A stretch of DNA of 64,000 nucleotides from CAWHYG01 sp963833505. Lineage in GTDB: Bacteria; Eisenbacteria; RBG-16-71-46; CAIMUX01. The translations under genes and the position numbers were made by a program. The stretch spans positions 2,294,001 to 2,358,000 of the forward strand of contig CAWHYG010000007.1 in assembly GCA_963833505.1 (NCBI GenBank), in the 5' to 3' direction. Below the pieces are notes generated by a model. The model had not been told where the DNA came from and ran no database searches. It saw only the letters and a program-made list of their open reading frames with translations. Each line of letters opens with the position of its first letter. Within the stretch, counting starts at the first letter, position 1. Below are positions 29,932 through 38,686 of this stretch, one piece after another.

Positions 29932-32087
29932 ATCCCGGCGTCGAGCGACGCCGCCTCCGGCCGGATCCACGGGCGCGCACCCTGCGCGACAAGGTTGATC
30001 TGAAACTTCGTTCCAACCCCCACCTGGCTCTTGACGCTCAGCTCCCCTCCGTGAGCTCGAACGATGCTCCTGCACTGATACAGACCCAGCCCGAGACCCC
30101 GTTTCTTCGTCGTCGCGAAAGGCCGGAACAGGTGGGTCCTCAAGTAGTCCTCCGGGATTCCACATCCGGTGTCGCGGACATCGATCGTCACTCGTGAATC
30201 TCCATTCGAGAGGTAGTCGCGCGAGCTGATGGAAAGCGTCCCACCCTGGCTCATCGCCTCGACCGCATTGGTCAGCAGGTTCTCGATCACCCGCCGCAGC
30301 ATGTCCCGGTCGCCGCGCACGAGCTGGCCGGACTCGAGCGCCAGCTCCAGCTTGATGCCGGAACTCCCATCGATCCGGAGATCGGCCAAAGCGTCGCGGA
30401 TGACCTGGTTCGGATCGATCATCTCCTCCGCCAGCCGGGCGTGATCACGAAGCTCGCCCAGCTTCTGCACCAGCTTCTCCATTCTGTCGGCCACCCGGTT
30501 GACATCGCCGGCGCAGATCACCGCGCATTCGGGGTCGTCCTTGCCCTCGACGAGGTTGGTCGCAGCCAGGCGCAACGGGGCCAGATAATTCTTGAGATCA
30601 TGCAGGAGCATGCTGCTCCACTGTGAAATCAGCTCGCGTTCGCGCGATTCCGACAGCTCGCGGGCCAATTCGATGGCGCGCAGGGCCGCGCCGATGTGCG
30701 CGGCGATGCTGTCGAGGAGGGCCACGTCCTCGAAGGTGAAGGGGTCGGTGGGGTCGGACCGTTCCAGCCCGATGGTGCCGGCCAGGTGTCCGTCCCCCAT
30801 CAACGGGGCAACGATCTGGCAGGCGGTCGCGTCCAGCCAGTGGATGTTTTCGACATAGATCGGAAGAAAGGTGAAGTCGTCGATCTTCCGATCCAGGAGC
30901 AGGGTCTTGCGCCCGCCTTCCAGGTGCTGAAAAAGAGGGGATTCGCGGTCGAGTGACTCGGTAGGGACCTTCGATCCCTTGCCTCTCAGAGGACCGATGC
31001 AGCCGTCGGCGTCACCTTTCAGGGCGATGGTCAGGTCATCCGCGGCAAAAACCTCGCGCAGGAAAGAAGAGGCGCGATCGAGAAGGGCCTCACGGCTGTC
31101 GGCGTCGCCCAGGATCTGGGTGATGTTGGACCACTGCGCGCGATAATCGTATCGGTTGACGTAGAAGTTCCGATCGATGTAACGGCGGACGTGCCGGTGG
31201 AAACGATTGGAGAAGAGGAGCAGCGCTCCGACCAGGATGAGTAGGAAGACGAAGGTCACGATGAGGATCTCGTCCGGCGACCAACCGGTCCAGGCCGCGA
31301 CCTGGGCCGCCAGGCCCATCGCGAATACGAAGAGACCGGCCGCCAGGGCAGTGAAGGAGGAATAGACCACGTGCCGGGAAACCGGCGCTTCCACGTCGGT
31401 GATCGCCCCCCGCAGGTATCCGTATCCGACGAAGACGCTGGCGAGCCCGATCGGCAACGCCGAAGCGATGAGCTTTCCCGTGCCGATCCCGGCGTAGAGC
31501 ACGCCGGTGGCGAGGACGAAGGTGAAGAAACCGAGCAGGCTCATGAGTCCGATCAGCGGAAGGCGGATGTGGTAGCGCGCTTCCGCCGACACGATGCGGT
31601 AGGTCTTCTCGAAGTTGTAGCCCGCGAAGACGACACCCAGCAGCAGGTAGCTGAGATAGGCCTTGCCCATGTATCCGAGATATACGGTTCCGCGGCCGCC
31701 GATCCAGTCATATCCGGTGATGAAGCTCGGCCGGCGAAACGATGCCAGCAAGGCCAGGCCGAGGATGGCGAGAAGGACCAGGATCCGACGGGATCGACGG
31801 AACCCGCTCTCCGGGCTGTCGCGGCCGAAACCGGCGGAAAACGCGTAGCCCGCGAGAAGCATGGGCGTGGCCGACGCCATCAGCAGCCTGACCCAGAGAC
31901 CGGAGCCGTAACCGCTTCCGATCCGGACCAGGCGTAACACCGTCACAAGGTAGAAGGACGCCGTCATCGCCATGGCCAGGGCCGTCAGCACGATGGCGGG
32001 GCGCGAGCGACCCCGAATGATCACCGCCACCACCGGAATCAAGGTGGAAACGGCTGCGGCGACCAGGACGGCGGTCTCAAGGCTCAT
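29928..32087 (-). CDS. membrane sensor histidine kinase (PrsK-like)
   Basis: A 719-residue protein. Residues 1-285 contain about eight transmembrane helices. Residues about 330-470 resemble a GAF domain (EVFAADDLTIALKGD, ATACQIVAPLMGDGHLAGTIGLERSD). The phospho-acceptor region is SSMLLHDLKNYLAPLRLAA. The ATPase domain has ENLLTNAVEAM (N box), DVRDTGCGIPEDYL, FRPFATTKKRGLGLGLYQC and VGTKFQINL. The order of membrane sensor, GAF and kinase is that of the exosortase-associated PrsK family. It overlaps the TPR gene (ATGA) and the regulator gene (GTGA). Confidence 0.92.
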   Translation of the reverse strand: MSLETAVLVAAAVSTLIPVVAVIIRGRSRPAIVLTALAMAMTASFYLVTVLRLVRIGSGYGSGLWVRLLMASATPMLLAGYAFSAGFGRDSPESGFRRSRRILVLLAILGLALLASFRRPSFITGYDWIGGRGTVYLGYMGKAYLSYLLLGVVFAGYNFEKTYRIVSAEARYHIRLPLIGLMSLLGFFTFVLATGVLYAGIGTGKLIASALPIGLASVFVGYGYLRGAITDVEAPVSRHVVYSSFTALAAGLFVFAMGLAAQVAAWTGWSPDEILIVTFVFLLILVGALLLFSNRFHRHVRRYIDRNFYVNRYDYRAQWSNITQILGDADSREALLDRASSFLREVFAADDLTIALKGDADGCIGPLRGKGSKVPTESLDRESPLFQHLEGGRKTLLLDRKIDDFTFLPIYVENIHWLDATACQIVAPLMGDGHLAGTIGLERSDPTDPFTFEDVALLDSIAAHIGAALRAIELARELSESRERELISQWSSMLLHDLKNYLAPLRLAATNLVEGKDDPECAVICAGDVNRVADRMEKLVQKLGELRDHARLAEEMIDPNQVIRDALADLRIDGSSGIKLELALESGQLVRGDRDMLRRVIENLLTNAVEAMSQGGTLSISSRDYLSNGDSRVTIDVRDTGCGIPEDYLRTHLFRPFATTKKRGLGLGLYQCRSIVRAHGGELSVKSQVGVGTKFQINLVAQGARPWIRPEAASLDAGM

Positions 32088-33595
32088 GGCGACGCGGCTC
32101 CCCGAATGCTCTGGGCTTCACTCGCGGCCCAGCGTCCGACGTCGTCGCTCTGATAGAGCTGGGCCGCTCGATCGAGGATGCTGACCGCCCTGGCCTTGTC
32201 CATGAGCTTGGTTTTGGCGAGGTCCGCCGCCCCCAGCAGGAAGGCCGCGCCCCGGGGCGAGTCTCTCATGTCCTCGCCCAGGCTGACCATCTCGGTCACG
32301 GCCGGCTCGTACTTCTCCTCGAGGACGAGCGTCTGGGCCAGGCGCTCCCGCGCGAAGAAGGTCAGCGGTACCTTGGGATACTTGTCGATGAAATCGCGGT
32401 AGCTCTGCTCGGCCTCCGAGAGGGCGGTCCCCGCCCCCTGGTCGTCATGCACCCGCTTGTAGTGGTTCACGATCTCCAGCGGGGTCAACAACGCCTCCTC
32501 GCTCAGAGGGTACTGCGTGGGAAGCTCGCGCAGGCCGGCCAGCGCCTCGCTCCATCGGTCATGCCGTTCCAACAGCCGGCAACGGGCGAGAAGAGCCTGT
32601 GACTGGGCGTCGATGTTCGTCTTGTAGTCGGCGCCGACGCGATCCAAATAGCCCAGCGCCTCCTCCATCCGGTTTTGGACGTCTGCGTTTTCGGCCAGAG
32701 CCATCAACACCTGGGGACCGATCCGGCACTTCGGATAGTCATCGAGAACGGACGCGAGGGTGGCGCGGATCGACTCGGGGGCGGCGCCGCTCCGACCTTC
32801 CACCTGCGCGATGGCAAATCTGACGTCGGCCGGCGCCTGCGGAGGCGCCTTCAGCTTTCTCATCTGGGATTCAAACAGGCGCAGGTAGCGCTTCGCCTGA
32901 TCCCAGTCCCCCAGGTCGCCGGCGACCTGCGCCAGGTGGCCGACGGCCGACGCTTCAATTCCGGAATCCGCGTCGTTCGCGAGGCGCTCGTAGTAGGCCC
33001 GCGCTGCCGCGTAACAGTCGGCTCGCTCGCCCTCGCCCACCCCGGCGGAACGAAGTCGGGCGATGCGGAGCGGCAGATCCATCACGACTCCGGCGACGCC
33101 GGATTTGCCCGGATCCGGGTCGATGCGATCCACGACTCCCTGGTACAGATCGGCCGCCTGGCCCGGCAGCCCCCTCCGCTCGGCGATCCGTCCTCGCGCC
33201 AGGGCCACCTCGCCCGCGATCGGAGGCAGTTCCTTGAACTCCTGGGCCATGTTCACGTAGATCCTCTCCACCCCGACTGAGTCGAACACGGTCTCGTGGA
33301 TCTGCGCGGCGTTGAAGAGAGCCCTGGCCGCGAGGGTCTGAAGCTCCTGGCGGGTCTGACCTTTCGACATCGCACCGGTCGGGGACAGGCAGCGCGCGGC
33401 GATCGATTCGAACATCGAGGCCATGGCCATCCAGCGGTCCTTGCTGACCTCCTTCGGCCGCATCGACAGGTTCTGGAATTCCCAGTTGGCCCGCCAGAGA
33501 TCCCGTTCCGCCCGATAGCGCCGGCCGATCTGCCGGTCGGATGCGCACGCGCCGGCCAGAAACGCCACACAGAGGACGATCGCCAGCCTTCTCAT
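32084..33595 (-). CDS. TPR-repeat lipoprotein
   Basis: A 503-residue protein with a lipobox (VLCVAFLAGAC) and helical tetratricopeptide-like repeats along its length (RTGEV-type units such as LFNAAQIHETVFDSVG, AADLYQGVVDRIDPD, AVGHLAQVAGDLGDWDQAKRYLRLF, FAIAQVEGRSGAAPESIRATLAS, FIDKYPKVPLTFFARERLAQTL). It would sit in the periplasm on a membrane. Exosortase loci often carry a TPR lipoprotein (PrsT), though that protein is usually longer. GGAGGCATCGCG precedes the ATG. Before the IS insertion, this ATG overlapped the stop of the upstream membrane-protein gene. Confidence 0.8.
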   Translation of the reverse strand: MRRLAIVLCVAFLAGACASDRQIGRRYRAERDLWRANWEFQNLSMRPKEVSKDRWMAMASMFESIAARCLSPTGAMSKGQTRQELQTLAARALFNAAQIHETVFDSVGVERIYVNMAQEFKELPPIAGEVALARGRIAERRGLPGQAADLYQGVVDRIDPDPGKSGVAGVVMDLPLRIARLRSAGVGEGERADCYAAARAYYERLANDADSGIEASAVGHLAQVAGDLGDWDQAKRYLRLFESQMRKLKAPPQAPADVRFAIAQVEGRSGAAPESIRATLASVLDDYPKCRIGPQVLMALAENADVQNRMEEALGYLDRVGADYKTNIDAQSQALLARCRLLERHDRWSEALAGLRELPTQYPLSEEALLTPLEIVNHYKRVHDDQGAGTALSEAEQSYRDFIDKYPKVPLTFFARERLAQTLVLEEKYEPAVTEMVSLGEDMRDSPRGAAFLLGAADLAKTKLMDKARAVSILDRAAQLYQSDDVGRWAASEAQSIRGAASP

Positions 33596-33650
33596 CGCGA
33601 TGCCTCCACCCTCCAAAGAAGGCTCCTCGCGATTTTCAGTGGAAGCAGGG

Positions 33651-33977
33651 TCATAGAACGATTTGGGCCCAGGGGTCATCGTGAAGAGAGCAGCGCTGGT
33701 AGATCTTGAGCTTGAAGTACTCAGGATCGCGGTAGCCCCGCGCCTGGCGTCGGAGCTGGCCGATCAGACCGTTGATCGATTCGATGAAGCCCATCTTGAT
33801 CGGATGCTCGAAGCCACCCATCAGCTTCTCCAGGTTCTCCCTCAACCGATACCCCACCTTCACGAGAGGACGCAGGCGGCTACGGACCGCGATCCGGCAC
33901 CAGTTCAACAGCGCGTTCCGGAGGGCACCAAGGCGGATCCAGGGATAGTTGAAGATTCCACGCAGGTTCTCTTTCAG
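33651..33977 (-). pseudogene. ISL3 transposase, C-terminal part of the interrupted copy
   Basis: Encodes KENLRG through WIRLGALRNALLNWCRIAVR, GGFEHPIKMGFIESINGLIG (the region of the catalytic Glu) and DPWAQIVL, closely matching the last 109 codons of the intact copy. Its N-terminal part lies at 35416-36363. Confidence 0.9.
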
Positions 33978-35405
33978 GGCGCCTCTCGATTTTCGGTGGA
34001 ATCAGGCTCATAGGATGATTTGCGCCCAGGGGTCATCGTGAAGAGAGCAACGCTGGTAGATCTTCAGTTTGAAGTATTCGGGATCACGGTAGCCCCTGGC
34101 CTGGCGACGGAGCTGGCCGATGAGGCCGTTGATCGATTCGACGAGGCCCATCTTGATCGGATGCTCGAAGCCGCCGATCAGCTTTTCCAGGTTCTCCCGC
34201 AAGCGATACCCGACTTTCACAAGAGGAGCCAGCCGGCTGCGGATGGCCATCCGACACCAGTTCAGCACCGCATTCCGCAGGGAACCAAGGCGGATCCAAG
34301 AGTAGTGGAAGATTCCACGCAGGCTCTCTTTCAGCAGATAGGCCCGGTGGAGCGTGCGGTTCCGGGCCAGAAGCTGTCCCAGGAGCCGCTTCTGCCCGAG
34401 ATCAAGTGCCTCGTAGGCACGGAGCAGCATCCACTTCTTCACCTTGAACTGTCGTCCGACATCATCCCTGGGTGCCCCGCCAAAGGTCTGCCGCCGGATC
34501 TTCTCCACCGCCTCGTTCACCCACTGGATGATGTGAAAGCGGTCAAGCAAATGGATGGCCTTCGGGATAGCGGCCGCAATCGCGGCCAGATATGCCGAAC
34601 CCAAGTCGCTGACCACCCCAACGAGCTTCCGGCGCCCCTTCGGCCCCAACTCTTGGAAGAAAGCCGCCAGGCTCTCCTCCTTCTTCCCTTCACCGACCCA
34701 AACGACCCGCCCCTTCTCCAGATCCGTGACCACGGTGAAGTAGACGTGCCCGCCGGTCCGAGTCACCTCGTCCACCCCGATCCAGCGAAGGCCTTGCAAC
34801 GAAGGGGACGACCCGCCGAGCGCCATCGCGATCGACTCCTTGTCGATCCGGGCCACGGTGTCCCACGAGAGCCCGGCCATCTGAGCGACCTCGGAGATGG
34901 GGAGCCGGCGACAAAGCGCGGCCACCAGATCGAAGAAGTGCCGGGTCATCCGGTGGCCGGCCGCCTCCCACGGCAGACGTTCCACCCGCGTGCCGCCACA
35001 GCAGGAGAGCCGCCAGGGCGCGTAGACCAACCAGGTCTCGAAGTCTCCCATCGAGCGTTCCCGCCAGCTCCGTTCCTCGGTCTCCTGGAACAACCCTTCC
35101 CGGTGCGCCTGCCCGCACTCCGGGCAGTAGTGGAGCTTCCGTTGGTCCCGGAGAAAGATCCGCTTGACCGTCCGGCTTCGGCCGTCGGACTCAACCAACT
35201 CCTCGATCTCCACTTCCTTGACGCCAAACCCTTGCAGACTCCAGAGGGTTCTGAGACCCTCCAAATGCTCCTGGCCACTCATGGGTGCCTCCCTTCCGCC
35301 AAGAAGAAGACACCATGGGAAACCAGGAGTTCTCTTTCTGCAATTCCTTCCTCAGCAACCGATTCCAGCCTCAAGCCCAATCAACACGGGAATTCGAGAG
35401 GGACC
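33978..35405 (-). mobile_element. inner intact ISL3-family element
   Basis: 1428 bp with ends GGCGCCTCTCGATTTTC and, complemented, GGTCCCTCTCGAATTCC. It is flanked by the direct repeat TCTCTTTCAG (33968-33977 and 35406-35415), ten matching bases where this family usually makes eight. It is inserted in the same orientation inside the transposase gene of the outer copy. Confidence 0.92.
34008..35282 (-). CDS. ISL3-family transposase (intact)
   Basis: A 424-residue transposase. N-terminal zinc-ribbon cysteines are in YCPECGQAH and SCCGGTR. A helix-turn-helix region follows (RRLPISEVAQMAGLSWDTVARIDK). The DDE domain has WIGVDEVTRTGGH, VSDLGSAYLAA, LLDRFHIIQWVN and, after a long insertion, the Glu in MGLVESINGLIG. 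The reading frame is complete, so this copy could be active. Confidence 0.95.
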   Translation of the reverse strand: MSGQEHLEGLRTLWSLQGFGVKEVEIEELVESDGRSRTVKRIFLRDQRKLHYCPECGQAHREGLFQETEERSWRERSMGDFETWLVYAPWRLSCCGGTRVERLPWEAAGHRMTRHFFDLVAALCRRLPISEVAQMAGLSWDTVARIDKESIAMALGGSSPSLQGLRWIGVDEVTRTGGHVYFTVVTDLEKGRVVWVGEGKKEESLAAFFQELGPKGRRKLVGVVSDLGSAYLAAIAAAIPKAIHLLDRFHIIQWVNEAVEKIRRQTFGGAPRDDVGRQFKVKKWMLLRAYEALDLGQKRLLGQLLARNRTLHRAYLLKESLRGIFHYSWIRLGSLRNAVLNWCRMAIRSRLAPLVKVGYRLRENLEKLIGGFEHPIKMGLVESINGLIGQLRRQARGYRDPEYFKLKIYQRCSLHDDPWAQIIL

Positions 35406-35415
35406 TCTCTTTCAG

Positions 35416-36363
35416 CAGATAGGCTCGTTGGAGAGTACGGTTCCGGGCCAGGAGCCGCCCCAGGAGCCGCTTCTGTCCGAGATCAAGCGCCTCGTAGGCT
35501 CGAAGCAACATCCACTTCTTCACCTTGAACTTTCGTCCGACGTCATCCTGGGGAGCGCCTCCGAAGGTCCGCCGGCGGATCTTCTCCACCGCCTCGTTCA
35601 CCCACTGGATAATGTGAAAGCGGTCAAGCAAGTGAATGGCTTTCGGGATGGCCGCTGCAATCGCAGCCAGATAGGCCGGCCCCAAGTCGCTGATCACCCC
35701 AACGATCTTTCGTCGTCCCTTCGGCCCCAGTTCTCGGAAGAAAGCTGCCAAGCTCTCCTCCTTTTTCCCTTCGCCGACCCAAATGACCCGCCCCTTCTCG
35801 AGGTCCGTGACCACCGTGAAGTAGACGTGCCCCCCGGTTCGAGTCACTTCGTCCACGCCGATCCAACGGACGCCTTGCAGCGAAGGAGACGACCCGCCGA
35901 GCCCCATCTCGATCGACTCCTTGTCGATCCGGGCCACGGTGTCCCACGACAGCCTGGCCATCTCGGCGACCGCGGAGATGGGGAGTCGACGACAAAGTGC
36001 TGCCACCAGATCGAAGAAGTGTCGAGTCATCCGGTGGCCGGCCGCCTCCCAAGGAAGACGTTCCACCCGCGTGCCGCCACAACAGGATATCCGCCACGGC
36101 GCATAGACCACCCAGGTCTCGAAGTCTCCCATCGAGCGCTCCCGCCAACTTCGTTCTTCCGCCTCCTGGAACAGTCCTTCCCGACGCGCCTTCCCGCACT
36201 CCGGGCAGTAGTGGAACTTCCGTCGGTCCAGGAGAAAGATCCGCTTGATCACGCGGCATCGCCCATCGCCCGTATCCACCTCGTCGATCTCCACTTCCTT
36301 GACGTCAAACCCTTGCAGACTCCAGAGGGTTCTGACACCCTCCAGGTACTCCTGGCCACTCAT
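35416..36363 (-). pseudogene. ISL3 transposase, N-terminal part of the interrupted copy
   Basis: 316 codons from MSGQEYLEGVRTLWSLQGF to the break at YLLKE, where the inner element entered. The open frame runs on a few codons (RSLSNSRVDWA) into the inner element and stops at 35371. The zinc ribbon and the first two Asp positions of the DDE domain are kept; the catalytic Glu is on the other fragment. Confidence 0.92.
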
Positions 36364-36432
36364 TGGTGTCCTCCTTCTTGGACGAAGAAGACACCAGGGG
36401 AAACCAGGAGTTCTCTTTCCGCAACTCCTTCC

Positions 36433-37302
36433 TCAGCAGCCGAATCCGGCCTCAAACCCCATCATTACGGGATTTCGAGAGGCGCCCCAAAGAAAGAGCC
36501 TCGTGACGGCCCCGACCAGGAAGAAGGTGACCAAGGCCTGGCAGACCACCTCCGATCCCAGAAGTCCCACGATGATCTCGGGCTTGAACTTCGCGGCCAC
36601 GATGTCGGTGCGGCCGCTGGCATAGGAGAACGGCCACATGAGAAGAGCCGGGATCCCCACCACGAGGAGCGTCGGCAGGAAAGTTCGGTTCGTCACGCGC
36701 ACGGAGTCACGGATCGCGGGCCACAGCCCCCGGCCCATGAGTACGATCCATGCCGACGCATACGCGACGAGGCACTGCACCAGGATGAAGAGGATGAGAA
36801 CGCCTCCCCGCGACCCCCACCGCACGGGAGCGCTCCGAAGGACCAGGTAGGCCGGGATGCGGTTGTTCAGGACTCCGATGCCGAGGAGGATCAGGATGTT
36901 GAGCAGGTTCACCGCGATGAGCGCCGGCGCGTGGCGCAGCGCCTGTCTCCAAGCCGGTTGACCGCGATCGAATCCGAACGCCTGGGCGAAGAGCAACGTC
37001 GCGGCGCCACCGGCAACGGACACGATCAAAGCATCGATCGCGATGTTGGCGCGGTAGAACATGGTCGGAAGCGCGTAATACAACGTGGGGTAGTGGGTGG
37101 CGACTTCCCCGCCCAGCAGCTTGATCAAAGGAAGCCCGAACAGGACCAGCACCGGATGGTGAAAGAGAACCAAGAGGAGAATGAGAAGGGTCTGGACTCC
37201 GGCTACGAGAAGGAACGGCAGCCAAAGCACCGGCCGAAAGAACGACGCGACAGCCGCCCGCCACGCCCAGGTGGCGACGTAGAAGGACTGGAACCAGCTC
37301 AC
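36433..37302 (-). CDS. polytopic membrane protein, 3' end replaced by IS sequence
   Basis: About 289 residues with six or so hydrophobic segments (VLWLPFLLVAGVQTLLILLLVLF, ALIVSVAGGAATLLFAQAFG, APALIAVNLLNILILLGIGVL, GVLILFILVQCLVAYASAWIVLM, FLPTLLVVGIPALLMWPF, VVCQALVTFFLVGAVTRLFLW). No known domain is recognised. Native sequence ends at LFLW; the following 17 residues are read from the IS end. Removing the IS and one target copy gives the native end RVEASR and a TGA overlapping the ATG of the TPR gene. It is thus the first gene of the exopolysaccharide operon. The GTG at 37302 is preferred because GAAGAGG lies six bases ahead; GTG 37308 is the longer alternative. Confidence 0.75.
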   Translation of the reverse strand: MSWFQSFYVATWAWRAAVASFFRPVLWLPFLLVAGVQTLLILLLVLFHHPVLVLFGLPLIKLLGGEVATHYPTLYYALPTMFYRANIAIDALIVSVAGGAATLLFAQAFGFDRGQPAWRQALRHAPALIAVNLLNILILLGIGVLNNRIPAYLVLRSAPVRWGSRGGVLILFILVQCLVAYASAWIVLMGRGLWPAIRDSVRVTNRTFLPTLLVVGIPALLMWPFSYASGRTDIVAAKFKPEIIVGLLGSEVVCQALVTFFLVGAVTRLFLWGASRNPVMMGFEAGFGC

Positions 37303-37471
37303 AACCACCTCTTCACATTTACGAGGCCCCGTGGACCTGCCAGGTAGGATCGGGTTGTCACCTGGACGGGTCGGAGCGAAGCCTCTGCCTAACGGCCACT
37401 AATTCACGGAAAGGACCGATGCCGCTTACACATAGTCGCTCATCACAACCGGGTGCTCCAAAGACGATTGT

Positions 37472-37501
37472 ATCCTATCACGACACCAGGTCGCGCGTCA
37501 A
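37472..37501 (-). promoter_or_regulatory. sigma-70-like promoter of the exopolysaccharide operon
   Basis: Read on the minus strand: TTGACG, an 18-base spacer and TAGGAT with a TG extension one base before it. It lies about 170 bases upstream of the first gene of the twelve-gene operon. No sigma-54 (GG/GC) promoter was found nearby. Confidence 0.45.
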
Positions 37502-37518
37502 GTGGAATAAATGCAAAT

Positions 37519-37607
37519 GCACACAAGGTGTGCTTGATGCGAGTTTGTCTCGGTGGATCACACCACACACTGCGACGCAGTCGCATGCACAGGTTCCATG
37601 GCACCTG
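37519..37607. promoter_or_regulatory. cluster of small palindromes upstream of the operon promoter
   Basis: GCACACAAGGTGTGC (37519-37533) and TGCGACGCAGTCGCA (37571-37585) are perfect 6-3-6 inverted repeats, with centres 52 bases apart. CAGGTTCCATGGCACCTG (37590-37607) is an imperfect palindrome. They sit just upstream of the proposed promoter, where activator sites would be expected. The remainder of the gap 37303-37819 shows no gene. Confidence 0.45.
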
Positions 37608-37819
37608 GGAACATGGCGCCGGACAAGGGCCGGCTAGGCGTCGCAACATCCGAGCAGATGGAAGCTTCCGGTTGTGCAGCGCCGCCGGGCCCACCCGCTT
37701 TCGCGGGCGGTCCGCGGCTCCTCCTCAAAATGCCTCCAAGGGCGCCCGTCCAACTCGCGCGGCGAGATCCGGCCGGCCCGCGGTTCCCGTGGTGTCAGCA
37801 TTTCTTGACGATCCTAAGG

Positions 37820-38686
37820 TCAGAGGAGGTCAAGGTCCCGGAGGACCTCCGCCACCGGGCGGTAGTCTCCACGGGAAAGGAGCACGCGCAGTCGTCCCTC
37901 GGCGCGTGCGAGGTTGTGATAGTGGGTCCAGCGCGTCCTCACGCCGACCGGGAACCGCGGCTGCCCGGCATCCAGTTCCCAAGGGTGGACGGAAAGCACA
38001 AAAGCCCTGCGGTGTTTGAACATCCCTTCCACGGCGCGGCGCTGGAAGCTCATGGGCAGCAATCGCAGATACGCTCCTCCCGTTGCGGGCGCGTTCACGG
38101 GACCGATCCTGACGGTGGGAAGCGGGAACTCGGCAATGGTCCCGGCCGGCGCAATCTGGACTCGATGCGGCCATCGTTCCGCTCCCGGCATCCCGTAGCG
38201 TCGCCGGGCGATCGGGAAGATGCTGGAATCGTAGCGATAGCCTTCGTCGACCAGGATCGGGAGCGCCCACATGGTTCGAGCCATGATCGTGTAGGAAGGC
38301 GCGCGGTAGCCCAGGACCTCCTGGGCGCTCAGATCCTGGAGAAGGCGCCGGGCCCGCGCCACGTCGCGACGGAAAGCCTCCGGATCCTGCCGGTAGACCA
38401 GCTCGTGATCATATCCGTGCGAGGCGACCTCATGGCCTCCGGCCGCGATCCGCTGCACGAGGTCGGGATGTCGCTCCGCGGTCCAGCCGAGGATGAAGAA
38501 CGTGCCCTTGATCCTCAGTTCGGACAGGAGCGAGAGGATCCGGTCCGCGTTCGACACAGTGCGATCCTCGCAACCGCTCCAGCGGTCGCGCGGACAGAAT
38601 CCGCGGAGCGCCTCGACCTGGAAGTAATCCTCCAGGTCGACCGAGAAGGCCGCGAACGAACGCTGATCCAAAGGACCTTCGCGCAT
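37820..38686 (-). CDS. exosortase-associated polysaccharide deacetylase
   Basis: A 288-residue NodB-fold hydrolase. SVDLEDYFQVEAL carries the paired Asp of motif 1, TFFILGWTAERHPDLV and GGHEVASHGYDHELVY carry the metal His pair of motif 2, and GYRAPSYTI is motif 3. The SVDxEDYF start and the long tail with FVLSVHPWELDAGQPR match the XrtA-type deacetylase (DUF3473 extension). It has no signal peptide, as usual for this subfamily. The ATG shares one base with the stop of the EpsI-like gene (TGATG). Likely role: modification of the exported polymer or its lipid-linked units. Confidence 0.92.
   Translation of the reverse strand: MREGPLDQRSFAAFSVDLEDYFQVEALRGFCPRDRWSGCEDRTVSNADRILSLLSELRIKGTFFILGWTAERHPDLVQRIAAGGHEVASHGYDHELVYRQDPEAFRRDVARARRLLQDLSAQEVLGYRAPSYTIMARTMWALPILVDEGYRYDSSIFPIARRRYGMPGAERWPHRVQIAPAGTIAEFPLPTVRIGPVNAPATGGAYLRLLPMSFQRRAVEGMFKHRRAFVLSVHPWELDAGQPRFPVGVRTRWTHYHNLARAEGRLRVLLSRGDYRPVAEVLRDLDLL

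Larger units (their letters stand above)
33621..36486 (-). mobile_element. outer ISL3-family element, interrupted by a second copy
   Basis: The left end GGCTCCTCGCGATTTTC and the complemented right end GGCGCCTCTCGAAATCCC are the terminal inverted repeats. Without the inner copy it is 1428 bp (33621-33977 plus 35416-36486), exactly the length of the inner element. Joining 36363-35416 with 33977-33651 gives 425 codons, identical in length to the inner transposase gene, so the outer element was intact until the second insertion. Confidence 0.9.
33613..36494. repeat. 8-bp target-site duplication flanking outer ISL3
   Basis: CCAAAGAA occurs at 33613-33620 and 36487-36494, immediately outside the two ends of the outer element. 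Only these two 8-base copies are the repeat; the interval between them is the IS. Confidence 0.9.

Noticed and set aside
37309..37819. Sigma-54 promoter for the exopolysaccharide operon
   Set aside because: TGGCAC occurs at about 37599 on the + strand, but no correctly spaced TTGC element follows, and the strand is wrong for the operon.
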